Notes: generated by a model from the letters alone, not told the origin. A stretch of DNA of 64,000 nucleotides from Nitrosomonas sp. Is35 (GCF_033063295.1 NZ_JAWJZH010000001.1:3038001-3102000), one strand, 5' to 3'. Shown: positions 24,949 through 36,109, counted from the first letter of the stretch. Numbers and translations are program-made.

Positions 24949-27900
24949 TTGGCACATACAGCCTATAAAACCGGCGCTACGCTGACTTCCACAAGTTCGA
25001 GCAAGGAGAATGTTATTAACATCAAAGAGTTCGAATTTTCAGCACGTACACGAAACATACTCCACAATGCCCAGGATACGGAGTTATTACGCTCCGAGCT
25101 GTTCAGCATCGAGCAATTGAAACGTCACGGCGCAACGCTGGCTGGACAGTACGAGATCGATCCGCATCCTGGACCAGACCGGTTGTTGCCGCGATTAGCG
25201 GACAATGAACGCATCCTGCTAGCGGCCTATGACGTTGTGACCGCGGCAGCACCGGGACAACGAATCATTCCGGCGGAGGCTTGGCTGCTTGATAATTTTT
25301 ATCTCATCGAACAGCAAATTGGTCAAGCGCGCCGGCATTTGCCACGCGGATACAGCCGCCAATTGCCGCGATTGGCAAATGGCCCGTCAGCCGGTTTTCC
25401 CCGCATTTATGATTTGGCATTGCAATTGATTTCCCACATGGATGGCCGTGTCGACAAGGAAAACGTCACCCAATTTATCGCCGCCTACCAGACAGTAGAA
25501 CCGTTAAAACTCGGTGAATTATGGGCATTCCCGATCATGTTGCAGCTGGCGTTGATAGAAAACCTCCGCCGCGTCGCATTGCGTATCGCCCGCCGCCGCG
25601 AAGATCTCAACACGGCCATCAGCTGGGCGGATCGCATGCTTGCGACCGCTGAGAATAAGCCGAAGCAGCTGATCCAATTGCTGGCCGAATTCGCCAATGC
25701 CGATGTACCCTTGACTGCGCCGTTTGTAGAGGAATTCTATGCCCGGCTCCAGGCTCAAGGACCTGCGATGGCATTCGTTCAAACCTGGCTTGAACAAAAG
25801 CTGTTAGAACAAGGTGTAACGGCAACACAACTATCAGAGTCGGCCGGCCGCACCGCAGCGGCCAATCAGATCTCCATCGCCAACAGTATCGGCAGTCTGC
25901 GTGTTATCGATACCATGAACTGGCGGGATTACGTTGAGTTACTCAGTGTTGTCGAAGAGATATTGCGTGAAGATCCGGCGGGGATGCACATCTGCCAGGA
26001 TTTTGCCACCCGCGACCGCTACCGGCATGTCATCGAGGATGTGGCAAGGAGCAGCTCGCACAGTGAACCGGAAGTGGCACGGGAAGCTATTGTTCTGGCC
26101 CAGGCAGCGGCAGAACGGCTTGATGTCAGTGATCGTACCGCCCATGTTGGATATTATCTGATCAGTCACGGCCGGCTGGTACTGGAACGCGCAACCGGTT
26201 TCCGGCCCTCGTGGAAATTACGGATTAGCCGCGCGAGCCGGCATTTCAATCTATTCCTTTATCTGGGTCCGATTCTGCTGCTCAGCGTATTGACTGCATC
26301 GGCCGCACTGTTTGCGTTCGACGATCTCGGGCTGCAAGACTGGCGCTATTGGTTTTTTGCGATGACCGGCATCATTGCGGCATCGGCATTGGCGGTGCCA
26401 CTGGTCAATTTATTCGTTACGCTTATTTTTCCTCCGCGCACATTGCCAAGGCTGGATTTTTCCAGTGGTATCCCAGCGGCTCACCGCACCATGGTGGTCG
26501 TTCCCACTTTGCTGAGCAAACCGCAGGAAATCGATGATCTGCTCGAAGCCCTGGAGATCCGCTATCTCGGCAATCGTGACTCCAATCTGTTCTTTGCCTT
26601 GCTGACGGATTTCCGCGATGCGCCGCAATGCACACAACCGGAAGATGACGCATTACTGGCGTATGCGCGTACAGCTGTGCAGAGACTCAATGCCGCTTAC
26701 CAAGACGACCGTCCGTGCATTTTCTATTGGTTTCACCGCCCGCGGGTGTGGAACCCTTACGAACAAGTATGGATGGGCTACGAGCGCAAGCGCGGCAAAC
26801 TGGAGCAATTCAATGCCTTACTGCGCGGCGCAGCCAAAACGGCATTTTCGGAGATCGCCGGAGAGATTTCCATCTTGGAATCGATCCAATACGTCATCAC
26901 GCTGGATACCGACACGCAGCTTCCCCGCGATGCGGCACGCACTCTGATCGGTAACATCGCCCATCCGCTCAACCGGCCGGTATACGATACTGAAAAGCGG
27001 CGCATCGTCGAAGGCTATGCGATTCTGCAACCACGTGTTTCCATCAGCTTAACCAGCGCGGGCCAATCGCGGTTTACAAAATTGTTTGCCGGTGAATCGG
27101 GCATTGATCCCTATTCACGCGAAGTATCCGATGTGTATCAAGATATTTTTGGCGAGGGGTCATTCATCGGTAAAGGGATTTACGATGTGGATGCCTTTCG
27201 TCAGGCTGTCGATGGCTGTTTTCCCGAAAACCTTATTCTGAGCCACGACTTGCTGGAAAGCGGATATGCCCGTTGCGCGCTGGTAACCGATGTTGATCTC
27301 ATCGAAGAACATCCGGCCAGTTACGCCATAGAAGCCAGCCGTCGGCACCGCTGGATACGCGGCGATTGGCAACTTGCGGGCTGGTTGCTGCCGCACGTAC
27401 CCGGGCCACCCGGCTCCGAACAAGCAAAAACAAAGCGGCAACCGAATCCGCTCACTGCATTATTAATATGGAAAATATTCGACAACCTCCGGCGCAGCCT
27501 CGTGTCGCCGTCGCTGTTGGCTTTACTGGCAGGAGGCTGGCTATTCGGTCCGGGACACGCATGGTTCTGGACTCTGCTGGCCGCAAGCGTAGTGTTTTTG
27601 CCCATCTTGCTGGGAACGCTGATCGAATTCATCCGTAAACCGGCAGAACGGGATTGGCTGGTGCACATTAATTTGACCGGCATTTTAGCAGGCCGCCCCA
27701 TTACGCTCGCTGTGCTGACTTTGATTCTACTGCCATACGATGCGTTGATCAGTCTGGGTGCAATCGTGCGTTCGGGATTGCGCATGTTGTTTACGCGTCA
27801 CGGCTTGATGCTGTGGCACTTGCCATCCTATACGCATCGCAATGCGCGCCGCACCTTGGCCGATTTTGTGCAGGAGATGTGGATCGGACCGGCCTCGGCG

Positions 27901-30900
27901 GTGTTGTTGTTCCTGTTATTGGCACACAATCAATCCGCTGGATTGTTGTCCTGCGCACCGGTTTTGTTAGGCTGGTTATTGTCACCGGTTGTTGGCTGGT
28001 GGATCAGCAAACCGCTTTCATCGCCAGTACCTCAACTGACGGCCGATCAGCTTGTGTTTCTGCGCACATCCGCCCGGCGGACGTGGCGCTACTTCGCGCA
28101 GTTTGCGGGTCCGCAGGACAATTGGCTGCCACCCGACAATTTTCAGGAGCATCCGGCCAAAGCTATTGCCACACGCACATCTCCAACGAATATCGGCATG
28201 TCATTGCTGGCCGATTTGGCTGCATATGATTTTGGTTATATCTCCGCGGGCGAATTCCTGCATCGGACTCAAAACACCCTGGAAACGATGGAAAAGCTGG
28301 AACGCTACTCCGGCCATTTTTACAACTGGTATGACACGCGCACACTTAAACCATTGCACCCGCAATATATTTCTTCCGTGGATAGCGGCAATCTGGCCGG
28401 TAGTTTGCTCACTTTGCAAGCAGGATTGATCGAGTTGAAAGATCAACCGGTTCTTTCAGCCAATGCGTTTCAAGGGTTGCAGGATACCTTGTCTGTGCTC
28501 GCAGAGCATGTACCCGCATCACCTGCCTCGAATCTTGCACAGCGTGTCAAAGCGCTTGAAGATAATCTGCGCACACTGATAGCGAATGGGCCGCCGCACA
28601 CATTGGCAGCTGTGGATAGCTCGCTGGAGAAAATTCGTTTTATTGGCGAAGAGTTGGTGACCTGGCTGCCTGCAAATATCGATATCGATGGCGAACTGTA
28701 TTACTGGGTACGGGCATTCAATCAGCAAATTAGCGCACTCCAAGAGGATCTTCGATACTTGGTACCTGAACCGCAGAATTTTCACCACATTCCGGCATTG
28801 CTGGAATTGATCAAGGGAAATGCGGCAGATACTGAAACGCAGCTTCCAACCGGAACCATCAGAAGTGCACGGGAACGAATCACTCTTATCAATGATCTGG
28901 CGGATCGTTGCCGCAAGCTCGCGATCATGGATTTTGAGTTTCTCTATGACAAATCGCGCGACTTGCTGGCCATCGGCTACGATGTAGGCGAACGGCGCCG
29001 CGATCAATCCTGTTACGATCTGCTGGCTTCCGAAGCGCGCTTAGCCAGTTTCTTGCTCATCGCGCAAGGACAGATACCGCAAAGGCATTGGTTTTCACTT
29101 GGCCGTCTGCTGACCAGTCATGGCAGTAACGTGAGCCTGATTTCCTGGAGCGGCTCAATGTTCGAGTACCTGATGCCGCGTCTGATTATGCCCAGTTACG
29201 AAAACACGTTATTGGAGCAAACCTGCAAAGCCGCCGTGTTGCGCCAGATCGAATACGGCAGGCAACGCGATGTACCATGGGGAATTTCCGAATCCTGCTA
29301 TAACACCACCGACCTGCATCAAGTCTATCAATATAGGGCATTCGGTGTGCCAGGACTGGGCTTCAAGCGAGGCCTGGGAGATGATCTGGTCATTGCGCCT
29401 TACGCCAGCGCGCTGGCGTTGACCGTGATGCCGCGCGAAGCGTGCGTTAACCTGCAAATGCTAGCTGCCAATGGCTTACTCGGCGCGTATGGATTTTATG
29501 AGGCCGTCGATTACACGCCATCGCGCGTGCCGCGTGGCAAGACACGTTCTATTGTGCGCACCTTCATGGCGCATCACCAAGGCATGAGCCTGCTGGCCTT
29601 CGCGCATGTATTGCTCGATCATCCGATGGAACGCCGCTTTATGTCCGATCCGCTCGCCCAAGCGACAAAATTGTTGCTGCAAGAACGTGTACCGAAGAAA
29701 GGCGCAACATTACATCCTCATGCGGCGGAAGTCAGCGCCGCAGCGCGCCCGGCGGCCGCAGAAGCCGGTGCTATCATGCGGGTTTTCACCAACCCGGACA
29801 CGCTGATACCGGAAGTGCATCTATTGTCCAACGGTCAGTATCACGTCATGGCGACTCATGCCGGTGGCGGTTACAGCCGCTGGCGCGATATGGCCGTTAC
29901 CCGCTGGCGCGAGGATGCCACTTCCGATAGCTGGGGCACCTTCATTTATTTGCGTGATCGTGATTCCGGACAGTATTGGTCCACCGCGTATCAGCCCACG
30001 CTGCGCAAAGCCGATCACTATGAAGCGATTTTCGTACAAGCGCGCGCGGAATACCGCCGCCGCGATCAGGCGATTGAAACGCACACTGAGATCAGCGTTT
30101 CACCCGAGGACAATGTGGAAATCCGCCGTGTCACGCTCACTAACCAATCACTCCGTATCCGTCACATTGAAGTAACGAGTTATGCGGAAGTAGTGCTGGC
30201 AGCGCTGAATTCAGACCTGGCTCATCGCACGTTCAGTAATTTGTTCGTGCAAACGGAAATAGTCCCCGATAAACAGGCGATTCTCTGCACACGGCGGCGG
30301 CGCACACCGGAAGAACAGATTCCCTGGATGTTTCATCTCATGGCGGCACCGGGTGCGGTAATTGGCGAGCCGTCTTATGAAACGGACCGTGCGAAATTCA
30401 TCGGGCGCGGGCGGACGGCGTTTAATCCAGTGGTATTGGATAAGAATAATCGTTCGTCAGTCTTGTCGAACACGGACGGTTCGGTGCTTGATCCGATCGT
30501 ATCCATCCGCCGCACCATTACTTTGCTGCCGGATGAATCGGCCACGGTGCAGATCATCTCGGGTGTGGCAAGTACGCGTGAAGGCGCTTTGGCGTTGCTG
30601 GAAAATTATTGCGACCGGCACTTCGTGGAACGCGCTTTTGAAATGGCATGGTTCCAGAGTCAGGAAGTGCTGCGCCTCATCAACGCCACCGAAACCGATG
30701 CGCAGATCTACGGCCGCCTTGCGAGCTCCATCATATTCAGCAATGCATTGCGGCGCGCTGCTCCCAGCATCATTGCCCGCAACCAGTTGGGTCAATCCGG
30801 GCTTTGGCGCTTTGCTATTTCAGGTGATTTACCGATCGTACTGATTAGAATCGGTAACCTGAATCGTATCGATTTGGTCAAACAAGCGCTGCAAGCGCAT

Positions 30901-33675
30901 GCCTACTGGCGCATGAAAGGCTTGGCCGTCGACCTGGTGATCGTGAACGAAGATTTTTCGGGTTACCGGGCAACTTTGCACGACCAGGTCATAGGTTTGA
31001 TTAATGCGGGATCGGACGGGCAAATCATTGACAAGCCCGGCGGGGTTTTCGTGCGGCGTACCGAAGAACTGACCGAAGATGAAAGAGTCTTGCTCCAGAC
31101 GGCTGCTCGTATCGTATTTAGCGACACGTCCGAAACATTGATCGAGCCATTGGAACGCCGCATATCATCCGAACGGGTTTCGGATCTCCTGGAGCCCCGG
31201 TTACTGCCGGTCTCTGAACCAGTAACCCCGTTGCCAATACGCGAACGGATATTTTACAACGGTTTGGGGGGATTTACGCCCGATGGGCGCGAGTATGTCA
31301 TTACGTTGGAACCCGGTAAAAGTACGCCCGCACCGTGGGTCAATGTCATTGCCAGTCCGCACATCGGCACGGTTGTGAGTGAGAGCGGCAGTGCCTATAC
31401 CTGGGTGGAAAACGCGCACGAATTCCGCTTGACCACTTGGCACAACGATCCACTGAGCGACAGCAGCGGTGAAATGTTCTACATCCGCGATGACGATAGC
31501 GGGGTGTTCTGGTCACCAACGCCCTTGCCAAGCGGCGGTCAATCCGGATATGTATGCCGCCATGGGTTTGGATACAGCGTATTCGAACATTACCAGGTGG
31601 GGATTTCTTCGGAACTGCATACCTATGTCGCTATGAATGCGCCGGTGAAATTCGTGGTGATCAAGCTACGCAATCATTCCAAGCGCGCACGGCGATTATC
31701 GCTAACCGGCTACTGGGAACTGGTACTCGGTGAATGGCGGCACACTAATTTAATGCACATTGTGACTGAAGTGGAGCCGCATAGTGGAGCGCTGTTGGCT
31801 CGCAACGCGTACGGCCGCGAATACGCCAAACGAGTTGTCTTTGTGAAAGTGAGCGAACAAGAATGCTCAGTGACCGGAAATCGCACCGAGTTCATTGGCC
31901 GCAATGGCTTGTTGTCGAATCCAGCGGCAATGCGGCGCAAACGCTTGTCCGGCAAGACAGGCGCAGGTCTCGATCCATGCGCTGCAATCCAGACGCAAAT
32001 CGAACTGGCTGCAGGACAAGAACGCGAAATCGTGTTTCTCTTCGGCGCAGCGCAAAGCACCGGCGAAGCGCAGCAGTTTATCGAACAATATGGTGGAATT
32101 TCAGGCGCCCGGCAAGCATTGGAAGAGGTGTGGAACTACTGGAACCACACGCTGAGCGCGGTACGTGTAGAAACACCGGATCCTGCTTTGGATGTTCTGA
32201 CCAATGGCTGGCTTATCTACCAAACACTATCCTGCCGGTTCTGGGGCCGTAGCGGATATTATCAGTCCGGTGGCGCGTACGGTTTCCGCGATCAATTGCA
32301 GGACAGTATGGCACTGATTCATGCCACACCGTGGCTTGCCCGTGATCAACTCATACGTTGCGCCGGACGGCAATTTCTGCAAGGCGATGTGCAGCACTGG
32401 TGGCATCCCCCCAACGGGCAAGGCGTGCGCACGCATTTTTCCGATGATTATCTGTGGCTGCCGTATGTGACCTGCCATTATGTGCTGGCGACTGGCGATA
32501 CCGGTGTACTGGATGAATCGATCCACTTTCTGGAAGGCCGCGAGTTATATCCGGAAGAAGAAGCGTACTACGACCAGCCTCAGCGTTCCGCAGAAGCAGC
32601 AAGCCTTTACGAGCATTGCATACGCGCCATTAAACATGGCCTGCGCTTTGGGGAACATCAGTTACCCCTGATAGGATGCGGAGACTGGAATGATGGCATG
32701 AATCATGTCGGCCGCGATGGCAAGGGCGAAAGTGTCTGGCTGGCATGGTTCTTGTACGCAAACCTTCAGCTGTTTTCCGGCTTGGCACAGAGCCGGGGAG
32801 ACCAAGCTTTCGCCGATGTTTGTGACGAACAGGCTAAATTGCTGAGCAACCATATCGAGGCCAATGCCTGGGACGGAGAATGGTACCGGCGAGCCTATTT
32901 CGATGACGGCACACCGCTCGGCTCGTCCAGCAACGATGAATGTCAAATCGATTCAATCAGTCAGAGCTGGGCAGTCATTTCAGGTGGCGGAAACACCGTG
33001 CGTGCCCGGCAAGCGATGACAGCAGTCGACAAGCGCCTGATACGGCGCGATAAGCAGCTAGCTCAGCTGTTCGATCCTCCCTTTGATCAATCAGAACTTG
33101 AACCCGGGTATATCAAGGGTTATGTTCCCGGCATCCGTGAAAATGGCGGGCAGTATACCCATGCTGCGATTTGGTCTGCGATGGCATTTGCCCTGCTAGG
33201 TGACCGGGAACGCACCTGGGAATTGTTTGCCATGCTCAATCCCCTTAACCACGGCCGGACACCGGCGGAGATCGAGCGTTATAAAGTCGAGCCGTACGTC
33301 ATGTGCGCGGATATTTATGGGGTAGCACCCCATGTCGGACGAGGCGGTTGGACTTGGTATACCGGTGCAGCAGGCTGGATGTACCGGCTGACCGTGGAAA
33401 CACTGCTCGGTCTGCGATTGGAAGTAGACCATTTACGCATAACCCCGTGCATCCCGGCGCAGTGGAAGTCGTACATCATCCACTACCGCTTTCGTGAGAC
33501 TTTCTATCACATCACCGTTAAATGCAACGGTACGGAATTAAGTCATGCGATGCATATAACGGTGGATGGTAACGTGATCGATAGCATAGTCACCGGTAAG
33601 CCAGGACGGCCACAAGGTATGATTCCGCTTGTAAATGACCGGCAGGTTCACCACGTTGCGGTGGATTTGAGTTAA
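24949..33675 (+). CDS. ndvB: cyclic beta-1,2-glucan synthase (NdvB/ChvB type)
   Basis: 2,908 aa, the normal size for NdvB/ChvB. Membrane segments at about 433-490 and 830-1030 flank a GT84 glycosyltransferase domain with D653-T-D655 (TLDTDTQLPRD) and RRHRWIRGDWQ near 800. Then follow a glucoamylase-like region and two GH94-type beta-sandwich units (about 1620-1990 and 2140-2400), and a C-terminal GH94 catalytic barrel with FRDQLQDSM near 2445, GCGDWNDGM near 2575 and GGQYTHAAIW near 2735. The enzyme initiates, extends and cyclises periplasmic beta-1,2-glucan for osmoadaptation. The start is uncertain: TTG 24949 is the earliest codon after an in-frame stop and has no good ribosome site. Palindromic site 10 lies upstream. 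The gene's composition fits its neighbours. Confidence 0.92.
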   Translation: MAHTAYKTGATLTSTSSSKENVINIKEFEFSARTRNILHNAQDTELLRSELFSIEQLKRHGATLAGQYEIDPHPGPDRLLPRLADNERILLAAYDVVTAAAPGQRIIPAEAWLLDNFYLIEQQIGQARRHLPRGYSRQLPRLANGPSAGFPRIYDLALQLISHMDGRVDKENVTQFIAAYQTVEPLKLGELWAFPIMLQLALIENLRRVALRIARRREDLNTAISWADRMLATAENKPKQLIQLLAEFANADVPLTAPFVEEFYARLQAQGPAMAFVQTWLEQKLLEQGVTATQLSESAGRTAAANQISIANSIGSLRVIDTMNWRDYVELLSVVEEILREDPAGMHICQDFATRDRYRHVIEDVARSSSHSEPEVAREAIVLAQAAAERLDVSDRTAHVGYYLISHGRLVLERATGFRPSWKLRISRASRHFNLFLYLGPILLLSVLTASAALFAFDDLGLQDWRYWFFAMTGIIAASALAVPLVNLFVTLIFPPRTLPRLDFSSGIPAAHRTMVVVPTLLSKPQEIDDLLEALEIRYLGNRDSNLFFALLTDFRDAPQCTQPEDDALLAYARTAVQRLNAAYQDDRPCIFYWFHRPRVWNPYEQVWMGYERKRGKLEQFNALLRGAAKTAFSEIAGEISILESIQYVITLDTDTQLPRDAARTLIGNIAHPLNRPVYDTEKRRIVEGYAILQPRVSISLTSAGQSRFTKLFAGESGIDPYSREVSDVYQDIFGEGSFIGKGIYDVDAFRQAVDGCFPENLILSHDLLESGYARCALVTDVDLIEEHPASYAIEASRRHRWIRGDWQLAGWLLPHVPGPPGSEQAKTKRQPNPLTALLIWKIFDNLRRSLVSPSLLALLAGGWLFGPGHAWFWTLLAASVVFLPILLGTLIEFIRKPAERDWLVHINLTGILAGRPITLAVLTLILLPYDALISLGAIVRSGLRMLFTRHGLMLWHLPSYTHRNARRTLADFVQEMWIGPASAVLLFLLLAHNQSAGLLSCAPVLLGWLLSPVVGWWISKPLSSPVPQLTADQLVFLRTSARRTWRYFAQFAGPQDNWLPPDNFQEHPAKAIATRTSPTNIGMSLLADLAAYDFGYISAGEFLHRTQNTLETMEKLERYSGHFYNWYDTRTLKPLHPQYISSVDSGNLAGSLLTLQAGLIELKDQPVLSANAFQGLQDTLSVLAEHVPASPASNLAQRVKALEDNLRTLIANGPPHTLAAVDSSLEKIRFIGEELVTWLPANIDIDGELYYWVRAFNQQISALQEDLRYLVPEPQNFHHIPALLELIKGNAADTETQLPTGTIRSARERITLINDLADRCRKLAIMDFEFLYDKSRDLLAIGYDVGERRRDQSCYDLLASEARLASFLLIAQGQIPQRHWFSLGRLLTSHGSNVSLISWSGSMFEYLMPRLIMPSYENTLLEQTCKAAVLRQIEYGRQRDVPWGISESCYNTTDLHQVYQYRAFGVPGLGFKRGLGDDLVIAPYASALALTVMPREACVNLQMLAANGLLGAYGFYEAVDYTPSRVPRGKTRSIVRTFMAHHQGMSLLAFAHVLLDHPMERRFMSDPLAQATKLLLQERVPKKGATLHPHAAEVSAAARPAAAEAGAIMRVFTNPDTLIPEVHLLSNGQYHVMATHAGGGYSRWRDMAVTRWREDATSDSWGTFIYLRDRDSGQYWSTAYQPTLRKADHYEAIFVQARAEYRRRDQAIETHTEISVSPEDNVEIRRVTLTNQSLRIRHIEVTSYAEVVLAALNSDLAHRTFSNLFVQTEIVPDKQAILCTRRRRTPEEQIPWMFHLMAAPGAVIGEPSYETDRAKFIGRGRTAFNPVVLDKNNRSSVLSNTDGSVLDPIVSIRRTITLLPDESATVQIISGVASTREGALALLENYCDRHFVERAFEMAWFQSQEVLRLINATETDAQIYGRLASSIIFSNALRRAAPSIIARNQLGQSGLWRFAISGDLPIVLIRIGNLNRIDLVKQALQAHAYWRMKGLAVDLVIVNEDFSGYRATLHDQVIGLINAGSDGQIIDKPGGVFVRRTEELTEDERVLLQTAARIVFSDTSETLIEPLERRISSERVSDLLEPRLLPVSEPVTPLPIRERIFYNGLGGFTPDGREYVITLEPGKSTPAPWVNVIASPHIGTVVSESGSAYTWVENAHEFRLTTWHNDPLSDSSGEMFYIRDDDSGVFWSPTPLPSGGQSGYVCRHGFGYSVFEHYQVGISSELHTYVAMNAPVKFVVIKLRNHSKRARRLSLTGYWELVLGEWRHTNLMHIVTEVEPHSGALLARNAYGREYAKRVVFVKVSEQECSVTGNRTEFIGRNGLLSNPAAMRRKRLSGKTGAGLDPCAAIQTQIELAAGQEREIVFLFGAAQSTGEAQQFIEQYGGISGARQALEEVWNYWNHTLSAVRVETPDPALDVLTNGWLIYQTLSCRFWGRSGYYQSGGAYGFRDQLQDSMALIHATPWLARDQLIRCAGRQFLQGDVQHWWHPPNGQGVRTHFSDDYLWLPYVTCHYVLATGDTGVLDESIHFLEGRELYPEEEAYYDQPQRSAEAASLYEHCIRAIKHGLRFGEHQLPLIGCGDWNDGMNHVGRDGKGESVWLAWFLYANLQLFSGLAQSRGDQAFADVCDEQAKLLSNHIEANAWDGEWYRRAYFDDGTPLGSSSNDECQIDSISQSWAVISGGGNTVRARQAMTAVDKRLIRRDKQLAQLFDPPFDQSELEPGYIKGYVPGIRENGGQYTHAAIWSAMAFALLGDRERTWELFAMLNPLNHGRTPAEIERYKVEPYVMCADIYGVAPHVGRGGWTWYTGAAGWMYRLTVETLLGLRLEVDHLRITPCIPAQWKSYIIHYRFRETFYHITVKCNGTELSHAMHITVDGNVIDSIVTGKPGRPQGMIPLVNDRQVHHVAVDLS

Positions 33676-34259
33676 CTGCCAAAATGTCTTCGCGTTTATT
33701 CGGTTTTTTTGACTTCGATGAAGATCAATGACAAACCGTTGATCAGCAAACTTATATCGAGTCAACATTCCTCATCGTCGTAGTTCTGTCACGACATGAA
33801 AATTATTGTTTCTGAAGTCATCAAAATCAATCAGCTTGATTCCAAAACGATCAATGAATTTGTTATAAACAAGATTCATCGGCATCATTATTGTCTACTG
33901 TACTACCTTACACAGCCGGGCTTAATAAACCGCCGGATTTCCTGTCGACCCAATAAGATCAATCGAGTGCGTTTGTATATGTTCCTTTAGAGTATTCTCC
34001 TGGATACTGTAAACAACCCTGAGATTTCTTACACCTAATTTGATTACTACTCAGAGGCGATCTTAATCTCTACAGTTTTTAAAAACTAGTACCCTTCTCT
34101 GCCACGCCTATCATAAACATACACAAAAAAGGCTATTTACAACCGTTCCGTACGAAATCCACAAGAATCGGCCGCAATAGCGAGAAACCTTATCAATCAA
34201 GACAATCAAAACCGGATAAATTGAAAAGCAAAACCATCATGGATACTTGATTACAAGAA
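33676..34259. other. 584-bp intergenic region, no supported gene
   Basis: AT-rich sequence after the glucan synthase gene. A 64-codon plus-strand frame (33796-33990) lacks a ribosome site and looks random. I see no hairpin with a T-run and no palindromic regulon site. Confidence 0.6.
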
Positions 34260-34937
34260 TCATATGACTCCCATCCTCGCTACATCGTTACTTGCGGGTT
34301 TGCTGGCAAAGTATAAGGAGATGGGACCTACCAAGGTTCGGTAAAACGCAACCTCCCGCACTGGATCAAATCCCGCATCCGCCATAAAAACCGGCAGCAG
34401 ACCCAGCATATGATCGTGAATCTCTTCAAACCAGCGCACGAACCAAGAAATCAACCACATGCCGGCATCATGCGGCGCGCCAAAATCCGCCACATGCAGC
34501 TCGCCGCCGGGCTTGAGCACGCGAAACGCTTCCCGGAGCGCTTGCTGCTTATCTTCTCTCGTCAGATGATGCAGCATCAAACTGGCGAATACACGATCAA
34601 AACTTTCATCCGGATAAGGCAGACAGGTTGCCGAACCTTGTTGCAGGGTGATGTTTTGCTCCGCTTTCTCGATCTTTTCGCGTGCGATGTTCAAAGCCTG
34701 CAAATCCATATCCAGTGCATGAACTACCGCACCCGGTTCGGTTTGTTTGATCAGCAACGTCAGCGTTCCGGTACCGCAACCCATGTCCAAAACTGTCTGC
34801 CCGGACTGCACTTTGGCTTGCGCAATCAATGCCGCCTTGATTCCCGATTCGGGAAAGAGCCACCGCATCATAGGATCGTAGTAACGCGTCAGCCAGTGAA
34901 AATGGAACGCCGGGATGAAAGTGGGCCGTTTGTCCAT
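34260..34937 (-). CDS. class I SAM-dependent methyltransferase (UbiE/Methyltransf_11-like)
   Basis: 225 aa. Motif I VLDMGCGTGTLTLLI (about 49-63) binds S-adenosylmethionine, with acidic Asp in ALDMDLQAL (motif II), RVFASLMLHHL (motif III region) and LKPGGELHVADFG (post-III). No membrane segment or special N-terminal domain. The substrate cannot be told; small-molecule or quinone-type methylation is the family norm. It starts 9 nt after the stop of the EamA transporter gene, so they form an operon. Confidence 0.88.
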   Translation of the reverse strand: MDKRPTFIPAFHFHWLTRYYDPMMRWLFPESGIKAALIAQAKVQSGQTVLDMGCGTGTLTLLIKQTEPGAVVHALDMDLQALNIAREKIEKAEQNITLQQGSATCLPYPDESFDRVFASLMLHHLTREDKQQALREAFRVLKPGGELHVADFGAPHDAGMWLISWFVRWFEEIHDHMLGLLPVFMADAGFDPVREVAFYRTLVGPISLYFASKPASNDVARMGVI

Positions 34938-34946
34938 AAAATCAGA

Positions 34947-35825
34947 TTAACTCCGGTAGTTGCGTGCGGCGAGGCGGGTTGCCAGCAAATTTATACAAAG
35001 ACCCGCAATAATTAAAGTGGCGGCACCGATTTTCCACGGATGGATGGGTTCGTTCAATACCCATGCGGAACTCGCAAACCCAAACACCGGCACAAGCAGC
35101 GAAAATGGCGCCACTGTCGCCGCCGGATAATGACTCATTAACCAGTTCCACGCCGCAAAGCCCAGCAGGGTAACCGGGTACGCATTATAGCCAATGGCGG
35201 CGGCAGAGCGCCACGTGAGCCCGGATAAACTTTCGAGATCCCAGAAGTTTTGTTCAAAGATGAATGACACCAGCAAAAGCGGCGGCCATGCAACGAAACT
35301 TCCCCAAACGACCAGCGCCAGCATATCAATCTTACCAAGCCGTTTGGAAATCAGATTGCCCGCACTCCACGAAGCCGCTGCTGCAATGATCAACCCCATG
35401 CCCAGCGCCGAAATATCGCCGCCCAGATTGGCGGCGACAAGCCCGATACCGGAGAATGCAATAATCGCCCCGGCGATCTGCCAGCCGGACGGCTTTTCAT
35501 GCAAAAACATGACGGCCAGCAAGATGGTAAAAAACACCTGAACTTGCAACAGCAACGAAGCGAGACCTGCTGTTGTTCCAGCAGCCATGCCAAAAAATAG
35601 CAAAGTGAATTGCAACGCGAACATGACCAACCCGAAAGCTGCCACTTGCCGGAAAGCGATGTTAGACCGCCGGATGAAGAAGACCGCCGGAAACGCCGCA
35701 AAAAAGAACCGCAACGCGCACAGCAGAATCGGCGGCAACTCCTCAAGCCCGGCCTTGATCATGACGAAATTGAATCCCCAGATCACCGCCACCGCGATGG
35801 CCAGCGCAATATGCTGCAGGTGCAT
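34947..35825 (-). CDS. EamA/RhaT-family (DMT) transporter
   Basis: 292 aa with ten predicted membrane segments in two EamA repeats (first HIALAIAVAVIWGFNFVMIK, second from about residue 150). It belongs to the drug/metabolite exporter superfamily; similar proteins export amino acids or pyrimidine-related compounds, but the substrate is not readable from sequence. It is the first gene of a two-gene operon with the methyltransferase. Confidence 0.9.
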   Translation of the reverse strand: MHLQHIALAIAVAVIWGFNFVMIKAGLEELPPILLCALRFFFAAFPAVFFIRRSNIAFRQVAAFGLVMFALQFTLLFFGMAAGTTAGLASLLLQVQVFFTILLAVMFLHEKPSGWQIAGAIIAFSGIGLVAANLGGDISALGMGLIIAAAASWSAGNLISKRLGKIDMLALVVWGSFVAWPPLLLVSFIFEQNFWDLESLSGLTWRSAAAIGYNAYPVTLLGFAAWNWLMSHYPAATVAPFSLLVPVFGFASSAWVLNEPIHPWKIGAATLIIAGLCINLLATRLAARNYRS

Positions 35826-36030
35826 TATTTTTTGTGCTTAATGTAAGTTAAATTCCCGGAATCATAAGTCATCATGGTATCCGGCGTATCTGGAAAAATA
35901 CCGGAAATCTCCATTGCCAAGATTGTTGAAGCACTGGGGTGCAAGTGAGTAGTGTCTTGAGTGTTGCCAGTTCGAGATTTTTTGGAGACGTTATGTCAAT
36001 GGTAAGGTTTGATTTTCAGGGCGTTGCGCA

Positions 36031-36089
36031 TCGTCATTCCGGCGCAGGTGGGAATCCAGGATTGCACGCGGCATGACGGGAATGCCGGA
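36031..36089. repeat. REP-like intergenic repeat
   Basis: In the gap 35826-36109, TCGTCATTCCGGCGCAGGTG at 36031-36050 is followed by GGAATCCAGG and, at 36072-36089, TGACGGGAATGCCGGAG. The CGTCATTCC and GGAAT-rich arms form an imperfect inverted pair typical of short dispersed repeats in proteobacterial genomes. Copy number cannot be judged from one window. Confidence 0.5.
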
Positions 36090-36109
36090 GTTCCTTACGT
36101 CACTTCAAC

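Noticed and set aside
24942..24968. ATG GTT CTT short frame at the glucan synthase start
   Set aside because: It stops after eight codons in a different frame. A leader role is possible but there is no ribosome site to support it.
33796..33990. 64-codon plus-strand frame after the glucan synthase
   Set aside because: No ribosome site, no family pattern and random-looking composition.
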